Shown: positions 48,841 through 58,023, counted from the stretch's first letter. The stretch is DNA of 64,000 nt from Neobittarella massiliensis (ex Bilen et al. 2018) (GCF_900289145.1 NZ_OKQO01000003.1:124001-188000), one strand, 5' to 3'. Numbers and translations: made by a program. Notes: generated by a model from the sequence alone, not told the origin.

Positions 48841-50304
48841 TCAGCCCTTGTTGACGGCCGACTCTACCTGCTGGCAGAAACTATCGTACCAGCTGTCGAA
48901 ATTCTCGTCGGTGCAGAAGCTGTCGGCGGCCTGTTTTTGGCTCTGCCCGCCAGCCACCGCGGCCTGGACTTTTTTGAGGTCTTCATCGGCTTTTTGCTGC
49001 ATGGATTTTTCGAGCACGTTGCGGGCGTCGTTGCCGTTTTCAAAGCCCTGGGTGGTGTAGAGGGTATAGTTTTGCACCATGCCAACTGCCACCGGCAGCG
49101 ACAGCTGCAGGTTCTGGGTGACCGAGGAGTCGTCGCCGGCGGTAGACTGCAGCGCTTTGTCGACCGAGCTGACCTTGTTGGCGGCGGTCTTGACCGGCAG
49201 GTAGCCGGAGGAGACCGAGAACTCCAGATTGCGCTGGCTATCTGTAAACTATTTCAAAAACACGGTGCAGGCGTACTCGGTGGCCTCGTCGGATTTGGTG
49301 ACCACCATGCCCGCCCCCTGCTGGACCGCGTATTTTTCACCGCCGGCAAACACCGGCGGCTCGAGGACCATAGCGTCGATGGGGTAGCTCTCGGTGTCGC
49401 TGGTGACCACCTGGCCGGGGAAGTAGGCGGCGCCGGAGGTGGAGCCCACCAGAGCGATGAGGTCGCCGGTCTTGGCGTCGTCGGAGCGAAAACGCCCCTT
49501 GGCGGCAAAATAACCGTGCACATAGGGGACATAGTAGCCGTCCCACAGCTTTTTGAGCACCTCTTTATCCAGGTCGAGCTTTACATTGCCGTTTTTGACC
49601 GAAAACAGCTCACAGCCCAGCTGTCTGGCGCCGATGAGCATGTAATTGGCCATTGCGTCGCGGCCAAAAAAGGCTTTGCCGCCGGAGTAGTCGTAGTACT
49701 TTTCGGCCACTTCGCACAGGCCCTCGACGGTGGAGAGCTGATCGACGGTGACCCCGGTGGCAGCCGAGAATTTGTCCCAATCGGTCTTGTTGAGCATCAT
49801 CAGCTCGGTGGACTTGGCGGTGGGGAAGATCTTGAGCGGGTCGCCTTTGCCAAAGCGCCCCTCCTGGATGTAGGAGGCGACGTACTCATCGAGCTCGTCG
49901 CCGGTCAGGTACGGGTCGAGATCGGCCACCAGGCCCAGCTGGTCGATGGCGTAAGCGGTGTCGGTGTAGGCGGCGAAGATGTCGGGCACCTCGTCGGCGC
50001 CCACCTTTTTGTTGGCCGCATCGGTAACTTTTTGCATCAGGTCGTTGACGTTGCCCTGACTGACGGCATTGACGACGATGCCTTTCTCCTGGCCGACGGT
50101 CTCGTTGAATTCGGCCACCAGATCGTCGAAGGCGATTTTCTGCGGGCCGTTGTAGTAGTGCCAGATCTCGATCGAGACCGGCTTTTGCGGGTCGAGCAGT
50201 TTGTCGTACTTGCTGGAGGATTTGCCGTCTTTGCCGGTACAGCCGGTAAAGAGCATGACGCCGGCCAGAGCCAGAGCGGTCAACTTTTTCAGAGGTTTAA
50301 ACAT
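48841..50304 (-). pseudogene. Solute-binding lipoprotein interrupted by in-frame TAG
   Basis: A full-length extracellular solute-binding protein (family 1 type) of 487 codons, with one in-frame TAG at 49251-49249 (codon 352). Upstream is MFKPLKKLTALALAGVM and the lipobox LFTGC, then EIWHYYNGPQKIAFDDLVAEF, ending ...ACTVFLK. Reading continues in the same frame after the TAG with FTDSQRNLEF and SGYLPVK, and ends at 48841. Related proteins usually have FLKWFT here, so TGG to TAG is the simplest change. TAG ends several intact genes nearby, so it is probably a real stop. The truncated 351-residue product would lack the C-terminal lobe. No ABC permease genes are adjacent. A good promoter lies at 50379-50407. 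Confidence 0.85.
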
Positions 50305-50378
50305 AAAAACCTCTCCTTTCGCAATAGACGACGGCCCACTGGCCGCCGCCAAAATATACCATGCGGTATCTATTAGAC

Positions 50379-50407
50379 ATTATGCCACAAAAATTTGCAA
50401 ATTCCAA
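50379..50407 (-). promoter_or_regulatory. Promoter of solute-binding protein operon
   Basis: On the minus strand, TTGGAA (50402-50407), a 17-nt spacer and CATAAT (50379-50384). The region to 50460 is AT-rich compared with its surroundings. Confidence 0.65.
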
Positions 50408-50489
50408 ACAGAAAAATGCGAGAATCTGCTGACTTGTGACAGAGTTTTACAGGTAAAACTATTTGCTTTGCCAAGAGAGCGGTACTTTT

Positions 50490-51167
50490 CTACAAGTGGA
50501 GACGGCGCCGCAGCTCGGAGAGCATCTTCTCGCCCTCGAACACTGCCAGCGCAGTGAGGCTGAGCACGCTGCCGCCGGCGCACAGCAGGCTGGGCCAGCG
50601 CACACTGACCCAACCCAGAGCCAGGCTCAGGATGGGCAGGATGCCAAAGCCGCCGCAGACACACAGGTAGATGAGATAGTCGCTGATGGGCAGACGGATG
50701 ACTTTGGCCACCACGGCCATGGCCGCCATAGCCAGCAGGCAGATAAAGGGGATAACGAAGGTAATGGACCAGGCCCGCCAGCCGGTACACAGATCCCACA
50801 CCAGGGCCAGCAGCCCCAGCAGGATGACCTGATTGAGGATGCCCCGGGGCGGGTTGCGGCGGCGGTGCACCGCATCGGCCAAACTGATCCACAGACAGCC
50901 GGCGCCGCCGGCCACGAAGAACGACCACAGGCCGCTTTGGGGCAACAGGTAGTTGATGCCAAAGCACACCACCACCGCCGCCACGGTACAAAACACCAGC
51001 AGCCTGTAAAACAGATTGTACTTTTTATAGACCATGGGTACCGCCGGAAAGGCGCTGCGGTGTGCCGGTGCGCCCGGTTGCGGCGCGGTAGATACCGGGC
51101 CCTGACACAGCGGGCAGTGGGCGGCGTCGTCGGGCAGGTGGACCTTGCAGGCCTGACAGTAGCGCAT
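50490..51167 (-). CDS. DUF6320 zinc-ribbon membrane protein
   Basis: A 225-residue protein of the DUF6320 type. The N-terminal zinc ribbon is CQACKVHLPDDAAHCPLC (residues about 4-21). Six or so hydrophobic helices follow (about 50-205), and a short charged tail ends it. The function of the family is unknown. The ATG at 51167 overlaps the stop codon of the acyltransferase gene by one base (TGATG) with AGGAGG upstream, so translation is coupled. It is the last gene of a hydrolase/acyltransferase/DUF6320 operon. Confidence 0.83.
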   Translation of the reverse strand: MRYCQACKVHLPDDAAHCPLCQGPVSTAPQPGAPAHRSAFPAVPMVYKKYNLFYRLLVFCTVAAVVVCFGINYLLPQSGLWSFFVAGGAGCLWISLADAVHRRRNPPRGILNQVILLGLLALVWDLCTGWRAWSITFVIPFICLLAMAAMAVVAKVIRLPISDYLIYLCVCGGFGILPILSLALGWVSVRWPSLLCAGGSVLSLTALAVFEGEKMLSELRRRLHL

Positions 51168-52477
51168 CACGGGACCTCCTTTTCAGGGCCGGTGGGGGAT
51201 GGGGGCAGCAGCCAGCTTTCGGGGGTGGAGCAGTCGAGCTGCACGGCGGCCCCCATGCCGGTGAGGATGCGGAAAAAATTTTTCTCGATCTCGGTGCTGG
51301 CAAAAGGGGAGGTAAAGCTGGCGGTGAGCGCGTCGCCGCAGGAGCACAGGCACACCTGTACCTTTTCGGTGCTGACGAACACCGAGAACAGGCGCACATA
51401 GGGCTGCAGCGCCGGCGGCAGCTTGACTTTGCCCACGTTGGAGATAGCCACCGTGTTTTTTTGACCGCTGGCCCAGCCGGCCAGGTGCAGGACCGGGTCT
51501 TTGAGCGAGAGCGGCACCAGCTTGATAAAGGGGTTGCGCTCCAGCGCGCCAAAGCTGTCCATGCGCTGTTCCAGCTTTTCACGGGTGAGCTCGCGGGCAA
51601 AGTCGGCCTTCAGGCTGGCGATGATGGCCGCGAGCTGGTCGCTGCCGTGCAGAAAGTCGTACCCCACGTTGATGACCCCGAAAAAGTTGCGGGCCGACTG
51701 GCTGTGGAAATACTGGCGCAGGTTGACCGGAACGCTGGCCACCACCGGCTTTTTGAGCGCCTTTTGCGGGATCTCCCAGCTGGTGGCCTGCAAAAATACG
51801 GCGGTGAGAAAGATGGTGAGCGTGCAGTCGTACTGGTGGGCGAGATCGAGCAGCTGCCGCACCGAGAGTACGCCTTCGGTGACCCGTATGCGGTTCTCGG
51901 CCAGGCGGGAACCGGATATCTGGCAGGCGTTGGGCTCTTTTTGGCGGGGGTGACGCCGGCCGCTGTAGTACTTGTAAAAGCTGTCGTCCATGCGCTGGGC
52001 CATCGAGGCGTCGTAGGGGATGGCTGCCCGCCCGTGGGGAAAGTCTTCCGGGTGGCGCAGGGCCAGATAGTGGCTGACCAGCAGCTGCAGCATGTTCATG
52101 GCACCGGTGCCGTCGGTCAGAGCGTGGTAGATCTCGAGATTGATGCGGCAGCGGTAGTAGGTCACCGCAAAGAGCAGATTTTTTTGCCCCTTGATATAGA
52201 GCGGCTGGCAGGGGGCGGCCAGCTCGGGCTGGACGGTGGCGGGCAGATCGCTCTGTTCGAAATAGTACCAGAAGAGCCCCCGTTTGAGCACCGCCCGGTA
52301 CAGGGGAAAGCTCTCGAGCGTCGCCTCCAGCGCCGGCTGCAGGAGCACCGGGTCGACCGGTTCGGTGAGCTCGCAGCAGAAGCGAAACACCTTGGTATCG
52401 CGCTTGGTGCTGTTGGAGGGAAAGATCTTGGCGGCGTTATCCAGACGCTGCCAGCCGTTATTTTTTTTTAAAGACAA
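51167..52477 (-). CDS. Condensation-type acyltransferase
   Basis: A 436-residue enzyme of the condensation/alcohol acetyltransferase (PapA-like) superfamily. The catalytic HxxxDG motif is HALTDGTGAMNML (about residue 130). A C-terminal VAISNVGKVKLPP resembles the DFGWG-region strand of such enzymes. Members transfer acyl groups from CoA or carrier proteins to hydroxyls or amines. No carrier protein or synthase gene is nearby. The start is TTG at 52477, with GAGGTG 8 nt upstream; the longer frame is implausible. It lies 34 nt after the hydrolase gene and overlaps the DUF6320 gene. Confidence 0.83.
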   Translation of the reverse strand: MSLKKNNGWQRLDNAAKIFPSNSTKRDTKVFRFCCELTEPVDPVLLQPALEATLESFPLYRAVLKRGLFWYYFEQSDLPATVQPELAAPCQPLYIKGQKNLLFAVTYYRCRINLEIYHALTDGTGAMNMLQLLVSHYLALRHPEDFPHGRAAIPYDASMAQRMDDSFYKYYSGRRHPRQKEPNACQISGSRLAENRIRVTEGVLSVRQLLDLAHQYDCTLTIFLTAVFLQATSWEIPQKALKKPVVASVPVNLRQYFHSQSARNFFGVINVGYDFLHGSDQLAAIIASLKADFARELTREKLEQRMDSFGALERNPFIKLVPLSLKDPVLHLAGWASGQKNTVAISNVGKVKLPPALQPYVRLFSVFVSTEKVQVCLCSCGDALTASFTSPFASTEIEKNFFRILTGMGAAVQLDCSTPESWLLPPSPTGPEKEVP

Positions 52478-52511
52478 GTGCAGTTCACCTCGCAGAGATA
52501 GAGATGCGGTG

Positions 52512-53444
52512 TTACAGCGCCCCGGTATCGGAGAGGAACTCGCCGATGATGCGGTAGCAGTCTTTGACCATGGCAAAGCCCAACGGGAGCGAGAAAAAGC
52601 CGTGCAGTGCATCGGGGATGCGCTCGGTGCGCACCCGGGCGCCGAACTGGCTGAGCTTTTGCCCGTAGGCCTCCCCCTCATCGCGCAGAGGGTCGTATTC
52701 GGCGGTGATGATGAGCGTGTCGGGCTGGCGGCTCAGATCGCCGCACAAAAGCGGGGCAAAATAGGGGTTTTGAAAGTCGCCTGGCCGCCCGGCGTACAGC
52801 TGCAGGTAGTCGTCGACCCGCTTGGAGGTGAGCAGGTAGTCCTGCCCGTTTTCGCGGGTGGAGGCAAACGGAGAGCCCGCCCCGTGGGTGGGGTAGGTGG
52901 CCGGGTAGATGAGGATCTGCCGGCGGGGCAAAAACTCGCGCCGGTCGCGGGCCAGCAAGCTGACCGCCGCCGCCAGATTGCCGCCGGCGCTGTCGCCCAC
53001 CAGCACGATCTCGTCGGGGCTGGTATCGAACAGGCTGTCGTCTAAAAAGATCTCGCGGGTGACCTGATAGCAGTCTTCCAGCCCGGCGGGGAAGGGGTAC
53101 TCCGGCGCCAGGCGGTAGTCTACCGACACCACGATACAGTTGGTGAGCTGACACATGTCGCGGCAGACCCGGTCGTAACTGTCGATGTTGCCGGTGACCC
53201 AGCCGCCGCCGTGGAAAAACACCAGCACCCGGTGGCGGCCCACGGTGCGGGGGGTGAAGATGCGCACCGGTACCTGGTGGTCGCCGGCAAAGACCTGGTG
53301 GTCCCAGCTGGTGTAATAGGGGCTGGGCACCTTGAGCTTGGGCAGGCTCTTGAGCTGCCGCTCGATCTTATAGCTCTTTTTGATGTCGATATCGGGGTAA
53401 GACAGCGCCTTGAGCGCCGCCATCAGCACTTTGTTGATCGCCAC
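52512..53444 (-). CDS. Alpha/beta hydrolase (HSL family esterase)
   Basis: A 310-residue esterase of the hormone-sensitive lipase group. The oxyanion-hole motif is FFHGGGWVTG (about 76), the nucleophile elbow VGDSAGGNLAAAVSLL (about 155), and the acid and histidine are in ITAEYDPLRDEG and DALHGFFSLP. The segment VSVDYRLAPEYPFPAGLED is diagnostic. Substrates are short-chain esters. The start is GTG at 53444 after GGGAG. It is first in the operon with the acyltransferase and DUF6320 genes, so it may remove or trim acyl groups that the transferase adds. Confidence 0.9.
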   Translation of the reverse strand: MAINKVLMAALKALSYPDIDIKKSYKIERQLKSLPKLKVPSPYYTSWDHQVFAGDHQVPVRIFTPRTVGRHRVLVFFHGGGWVTGNIDSYDRVCRDMCQLTNCIVVSVDYRLAPEYPFPAGLEDCYQVTREIFLDDSLFDTSPDEIVLVGDSAGGNLAAAVSLLARDRREFLPRRQILIYPATYPTHGAGSPFASTRENGQDYLLTSKRVDDYLQLYAGRPGDFQNPYFAPLLCGDLSRQPDTLIITAEYDPLRDEGEAYGQKLSQFGARVRTERIPDALHGFFSLPLGFAMVKDCYRIIGEFLSDTGAL

Positions 53445-53499
53445 GTGTTCTCCCTATACATACGTTATATATACGTCGTTTGGGTGCGCCGAGCTCTGT

Positions 53500-54504
53500 T
53501 CATGTCTCGGCGTACAGTGTATCGAGCCCGACCGGCGCGTGGTAGAGCGCCTGGATGCGGGCGGGGTCGCAGGTCTGCCCCAGTATCCACATCAGCTTGG
53601 TCACGGTGGCCTCCAGCGTCATGTCGTAGGATTCGAGCAGACCCAGCTGCCGCTTGGCCAGATGCCCCACCTGGTACACGGCCATATCGCTGCCCTCATA
53701 GGGGACCTGGGTGGTCATCACCACCGTTTTGCCCCGGCCGGTGAGCTGGGTGAGCGCAGCGGTGAAGTCGCAGCTGGGGTCGGCCGGCAGACCGCCGACG
53801 CCAAAGCTCTCGATGATGATGGCGTCGCAGCTGTCGGCCATGGCCAAAAGCAGCTGTGGGCCCATGCCGGGGATGAGTTTAAATAGGCCCACCCGGCAGC
53901 TGAGCTGGTTATAGAACACCGGCCCGCCATCGGGCACCGGCACGGTGAAAAAGCGGGTGATGCGGCCGTCTTGGATGGTGGCCAGGTAGGGGTAATTGAT
54001 GCTGGAAAAGGCATTATAGCTCTTGGTGCGCTCTTTGCGGGCGCGGGTGCCCAGGATCACCTTGCCGTCGAAGACGATGACCACCCCGTGGGAGCGGCTG
54101 CTGCTGGCATAGCGCAGGCTGTCGAGCAGGTTGGTGCGGGCGTCGGTCACGTCGAGATCGATGGGCTTTTGGGCGCCGGTGACCACGATGGGTTTGGGGC
54201 TTTTTTGGATGAGATAGCTCAGTGCGGCGGCGGTATAGGCCATCGTGTCGGTGCCGTGGCAGACGACGAAGCCGTCGTAGCGCTGGTAGTGCTCGCGGAT
54301 GGCGCCCACGATCTGCAGCCAGTGGTGCGGCTGCATGTTGGTGCTGTCGAGGTTTAATAGCGGCAGCGTGTCTACCCGGCAAAATTCGCGGTGGGCAGGG
54401 ACGTAGCCCAGCAGGTCATCTGGCCCTATCTGCGGGGCCAGCCCCTGACTGGTCTTGACCGAGGCGATGGTGCCGCCGGTGGAGATGAGCAGGATGTTGC
54501 GCAA
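53500..54504 (-). CDS. ansA: L-asparaginase, type I
   Basis: A 334-residue cytosolic asparaginase converting asparagine to aspartate and ammonia. Both catalytic threonine motifs are present: LISTGGTIAS (about residue 7) and VCHGTDTMAYTAAAL (about 80). There is no signal peptide, as expected for type I. LDSLRYASS and SINYPYLA are typical. The start is TTG at 54504, with AGAGGGG upstream. The ATG at 54528 is nearly at the transcription start (about 54531) and lacks a ribosome site. Promoter at 54538-54565. No regulator is adjacent. Confidence 0.92.
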   Translation of the reverse strand: MRNILLISTGGTIASVKTSQGLAPQIGPDDLLGYVPAHREFCRVDTLPLLNLDSTNMQPHHWLQIVGAIREHYQRYDGFVVCHGTDTMAYTAAALSYLIQKSPKPIVVTGAQKPIDLDVTDARTNLLDSLRYASSSRSHGVVIVFDGKVILGTRARKERTKSYNAFSSINYPYLATIQDGRITRFFTVPVPDGGPVFYNQLSCRVGLFKLIPGMGPQLLLAMADSCDAIIIESFGVGGLPADPSCDFTAALTQLTGRGKTVVMTTQVPYEGSDMAVYQVGHLAKRQLGLLESYDMTLEATVTKLMWILGQTCDPARIQALYHAPVGLDTLYAET

Positions 54505-54537
54505 GATACCCCTCTTTTCTGTATACATACTGTGCCC

Positions 54538-54565
54538 ATTGTAACACATTTGTCGGCGGCTGCAA
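54538..54565 (-). promoter_or_regulatory. Promoter of asparaginase gene
   Basis: On the minus strand, TTGCAG (54560-54565), a 16-nt spacer and TACAAT (54538-54543). Confidence 0.75.
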
Positions 54566-54694
54566 ACGGCGAAAAAGGTCAGCAAAAAGGCGGGGGCGGC
54601 CGTGACCGTCCCCGCCCGGTAGAGCGGGGGGCGCCCGAGGGGAGAAAAAGGGCACCGAAAAAGGGGCTTGAGCTGAGCGGCAAACGCCGGGAAA

Positions 54695-56293
54695 CTAGTG
54701 TTTTTGGTACACCCACCGGCCCTCTTTGCAGGTGGCCAGCACCTGCAGGCGGCGCAGTTCATCGCCGGGCAGCTGCAGCGGGTCTTGGCTGAGGATGACC
54801 ATATCGGCCAGTTTGCCCGGGGCCAGCGTGCCTTTTTGGCGCTCCTCAAAATACTGGTAGGCGGCGTTTTTGGTGATGCCCTCCAGCGCCTGGTAGGTGC
54901 TGAGCTTTTGGTCGGGGCCCAGCACGACGCCGGCACGGGTGGTGCGGTTGACCGCGCACCACAGGGTGTCTATCATGTCCGGCGGCAGCACCGGGGTATC
55001 CTGGTGAAAGGTGTAGACGACCCCGTTTTCGATGGCCGAGACGGCGGGGCTGATATGCCCGGCGCGGGCGGGCCCCAGGTTTTTCAGGTGCACGTCGCCC
55101 CAGTAATAGGTGTGGGCGGTGAAAAACGAGGCGATCATGCCCAGCGGGGCCATTTGGGCCAGCTGGTCGTCGCGCACCGTCTGGGCGTGGATCATCACCG
55201 GGCGGGTGGGGCAGGACTTTTGCCCCAGCACGGCCTGGAAGGCCTCGATATACTGCTGGGAGGCGGCGTCGCCGTTGCAGTGGCACAGCAGCTGACGGCC
55301 GTCGTCGAGACTTTTTTGCACCAGCCGGCGCACCTGCTCGTCGGTGTGGATGGGGTAGCCGCAGTAGTGCCCGTCCCCGCCCAGATAAGGGGCCGACAGC
55401 CAGGCGGTGCGGCCCTGGGGAGAGCCGTCTAAAAAGATCTTGTACCCGCCCAGGCGCAGGTGGTGGCGGTAGCCGCCGCTATAGGTGGGGGTCTGGGCCA
55501 ATAAGTCGGGGAAATTTGCCAGGTCTACATAGCCCACCACGTCCAGTTTGAGCTGCTGCCTTTCGGCCAGCAGGCGCAGCAGCGCCAGTTCTTTTTGGCC
55601 GGTCATGCCGTCCTGGGCGGTGGTGATGCCGTTTTGCAGGTAGATCTCCTGCCCGCGCAGCAGGCTGCCCACCAGCAGGTCTGCCGCGGGCGGGGGGACG
55701 GCGGCGCCGGCGGCGGTAAAGGCGCGCTCCTCCATATAGCCGCTGAGCTGGCCGTCGGCGGTGCGCCCGTAGAGACCGCCTTCGGGGTCGGGTGTGGCGG
55801 CGGTGAGACCCATGGCGGCCAGCGCGGCGGAGTTGGCGGCCCCCATATGCCCGGAGGCGTGGGAGATGAGGACGGGCACTGTGTACGAGACCTGATCGAG
55901 CAGCTGACGGGTGGGGTGGGCCGCGCCCGGCAGCAGATTGTTGTCGTAGCCGAAGCCCACCACCCAGCCGCCGTCGGCCGGCGGGTGCTGCTGCAGAAAA
56001 CGGCGCAGCCGATCGACGATCTCGCCGGGGCTGGTGCTGCCGGTCAGGTCGCAGGAGGTGAGGGCTGTGCCCAGCGTGGTGAAGTGGCTGTGGGGGTCGA
56101 TAAAGCCGGGCAGCAGGCAGTGGCCCTGCAGGTCGATCTGCCGACAGTCGCCGGCGAGGACCGTGAGCTCCTCCAGACTGCCGACGGCCAATATCTTGCC
56201 GCCCTGCTCCAGCAGCGCCTGGCGGGGGACCGGGTCTTCCATCGTGAGGATCGGCCCGCCGAAATACAGTGTTTTTGTCGTGTTCTCTCTCAA
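54695..56293 (-). CDS. YtcJ-like amidohydrolase
   Basis: A 532-residue metal-dependent amidohydrolase (family 3, YtcJ/LAF3 type). Metal ligands are visible in LPGFIDPHSHFTTLG (about 62), LLCHCNGDAA (about 335) and MIHAQTVRDDQ (about 365), with HQDTPVLPP late. The C-terminal KGTLAPGKLADMVILSQDPL closes the beta-domain. Substrates in this family are amides or cyclic imides and are mostly unknown. The start is TTG at 56293, after AAAAAGGTGAG. It is a full-length relative of the degenerate protein at 18649-19713. It is divergent from rlmI, and the two share an AT-rich promoter region with the palindrome TATAGTATACTATA (56467-56480). Confidence 0.9.
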   Translation of the reverse strand: MRENTTKTLYFGGPILTMEDPVPRQALLEQGGKILAVGSLEELTVLAGDCRQIDLQGHCLLPGFIDPHSHFTTLGTALTSCDLTGSTSPGEIVDRLRRFLQQHPPADGGWVVGFGYDNNLLPGAAHPTRQLLDQVSYTVPVLISHASGHMGAANSAALAAMGLTAATPDPEGGLYGRTADGQLSGYMEERAFTAAGAAVPPPAADLLVGSLLRGQEIYLQNGITTAQDGMTGQKELALLRLLAERQQLKLDVVGYVDLANFPDLLAQTPTYSGGYRHHLRLGGYKIFLDGSPQGRTAWLSAPYLGGDGHYCGYPIHTDEQVRRLVQKSLDDGRQLLCHCNGDAASQQYIEAFQAVLGQKSCPTRPVMIHAQTVRDDQLAQMAPLGMIASFFTAHTYYWGDVHLKNLGPARAGHISPAVSAIENGVVYTFHQDTPVLPPDMIDTLWCAVNRTTRAGVVLGPDQKLSTYQALEGITKNAAYQYFEERQKGTLAPGKLADMVILSQDPLQLPGDELRRLQVLATCKEGRWVYQKH

Positions 56294-56466
56294 TCTGCTC
56301 ACCTTTTTCTCGTCTTGGCAGGGGCAGCTCTGCGCCGCCTGTCGCCTGTTGCCTGTTGCATTTGTGAACTGGCCGGGGAGGCGCACCTTGCCCCCGGCGG
56401 TAGGGGATAACGGTCTACTGGCAGTTTCGCCGCTGAAAAAAGAGCGTATGCAACTGCCCGATAAAT

Positions 56467-56481
56467 ATAGTATACTATAAT
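56467..56481. promoter_or_regulatory. Shared palindromic -10 region
   Basis: TATAGTATACTATA is a perfect 14-bp palindrome. It provides TATACT and TATAAT on the + strand for rlmI, and TATACT/TATAGT on the minus strand for the amidohydrolase gene. -35 elements are weak on both sides. Confidence 0.5.
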
Positions 56482-56578
56482 CATGCCGCCAAAAAAGCGG
56501 CGAAATGTGAACAGTGAACAGTGGACAAAACACCGGCGGGGGCAAACGCCGCCGGCGGAGCATAAAAGGAGCGACCCC

Positions 56579-57808
56579 ATGATGAAGACCCGCGACCTGC
56601 CCGGCGTGCAGCTGAGCAAAAAAGGCACCCAGTGGGTGCAAAACGGTCACCCCTGGGTGTACGAGACCGAGGTGACCGCCACCACCGGCAGCTGTGTGGA
56701 CGGTGAGCTGGCCGATGTATTCTCGGCCAAAGGCAGCTATTTGGGCACCGGATTTTATAACAGCCACTCGAAGATCAGGGTGCGCATCGTCTCGCGCAAC
56801 CGCAACGACACCTTTGACGACGCCTTTTGGGCCCGGCGGCTGCGCTACTGCTGGGAGTACCGAAAGACGGTGATGGGGCACCAGGCGAGCTGCTGCCGGC
56901 TGATTTTTGGGGAGGCCGACCAGTTCCCCGGACTGACGATAGACCGCTTTGGCGACGTGCTGGTGTGTCAGGTGCTGAGTTTGGGTATCGAGCGCATCAA
57001 GCACCGGCTGCTGCCGCTGCTGGTGGAGGTGCTGCGCCAGGATGGACAGGTCATCCACGCGGTGTACGAGCGGGACGACGTGGCCATTCGCCAGTTGGAG
57101 GGGATGGAGCAAAAGACCGGCTACTTTCCCATCGACGGGGAGGTGCGGCCGCCGGATGACCGGGTGCAGATCGTGGAGAATGGGCTGCACTACACGGTGG
57201 ATATTGCCGGCGGACAAAAGACCGGCTTTTTTTTAGACCAGAAGTTTAACCGCCAGGCGGTGGCCCGCTACGCAGCCGGCAAGCGGGTGCTGGACTGCTT
57301 TACCCACACCGGCTCGTTTGGCATGAACGCGGCCATGGGCGGGGCCTGCCACGTGACCTCGGTGGATATATCGCAGCAGGCAGTGGAGATGGCCAGAGAG
57401 AACGTGCATCAAAACGGGCTGGATGAGCGGGTGGACCTGGTGTGCGCCAACGTGTTTGACCTGCTCACCGAGCTGAGCGCCGTCAAGTGCCGCGACTACG
57501 ATTTTGTGATCCTCGACCCGCCGGCGTTTACCAAGTCGCGCGCCACGGTAAAGCAGGCCTACCGGGGGTATAAGGATATCAACCTGCGGGCCATGAAGCT
57601 GCTGCCCCGGGGCGGATACCTGGCCACCTGCTCCTGTTCGCATTTTATGGGGGAGGGGCTGTTTCGCAAGATGCTCACCGAGGCTGCCCGCGACGCCGGG
57701 GTGAGCCTGCGACAGATCGAGTGCCGCCAGCAGTCGCCCGACCACCCCATCCTCTACGGGGTGCCGGAGACCGATTACCTGAAGTTCTTTATTTTCCAGG
57801 TGGTGTGA
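56579..57808 (+). CDS. rlmI: 23S rRNA m5C methyltransferase RlmI
   Basis: A 409-residue class I methyltransferase of the RlmI/YccW group, which methylates C1962 of 23S rRNA in E. coli. An N-terminal PUA domain (about 1-75, with KKGTQWVQNGHPWVYETEV) is followed by a linker (GEADQFPGLTIDRFGDVLV) and the catalytic domain. The latter has KTGFFLDQKFNRQAVARY, motif I DCFTHTGSFGMNAAMGGA and motif IV LDPPAFTKSRATVKQA, with CSCSHFMGEG late. Length matches the family (396-400). The ATG at 56579 lies 7 nt after AAGGAG. Confidence 0.93.
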   Translation: MMKTRDLPGVQLSKKGTQWVQNGHPWVYETEVTATTGSCVDGELADVFSAKGSYLGTGFYNSHSKIRVRIVSRNRNDTFDDAFWARRLRYCWEYRKTVMGHQASCCRLIFGEADQFPGLTIDRFGDVLVCQVLSLGIERIKHRLLPLLVEVLRQDGQVIHAVYERDDVAIRQLEGMEQKTGYFPIDGEVRPPDDRVQIVENGLHYTVDIAGGQKTGFFLDQKFNRQAVARYAAGKRVLDCFTHTGSFGMNAAMGGACHVTSVDISQQAVEMARENVHQNGLDERVDLVCANVFDLLTELSAVKCRDYDFVILDPPAFTKSRATVKQAYRGYKDINLRAMKLLPRGGYLATCSCSHFMGEGLFRKMLTEAARDAGVSLRQIECRQQSPDHPILYGVPETDYLKFFIFQVV

Positions 57809-57965
57809 GCAGTGGGCGCGCCCCGAAGTGCCGGCCGGCCCAGCTGTTGTGACGGGGGTCGACCGGCGCTTGCTTTTTGAGCATATACTACAAAAAAATG
57901 CGGTGCAGCAGGGGGAAAATGCCGGTATTGCGCGCGGTATCTTTTCGGCGACCGGGGTGCAGTGG

Positions 57966-57971
57966 TATAGT
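57966..57971 (+). promoter_or_regulatory. Extended -10 of M20 amidohydrolase gene
   Basis: TATAGT preceded by TGG, about 50 nt before the start codon at 58024. The -35 region is weak. Confidence 0.5.
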
Positions 57972-58023
57972 AGAGATATGATAGGCATTTAAACTGCTAA
58001 ACCAAAAAGAGGAGACTGTACAT

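Noticed and set aside
49249-49251. TAG as a recoded sense codon (pyrrolysine or other)
   Set aside because: TAG ends several intact genes in the window (for example the rhomboid-like gene, xpt, the radical SAM gene, folT and the second exporter gene), and no Pyl genes are seen.
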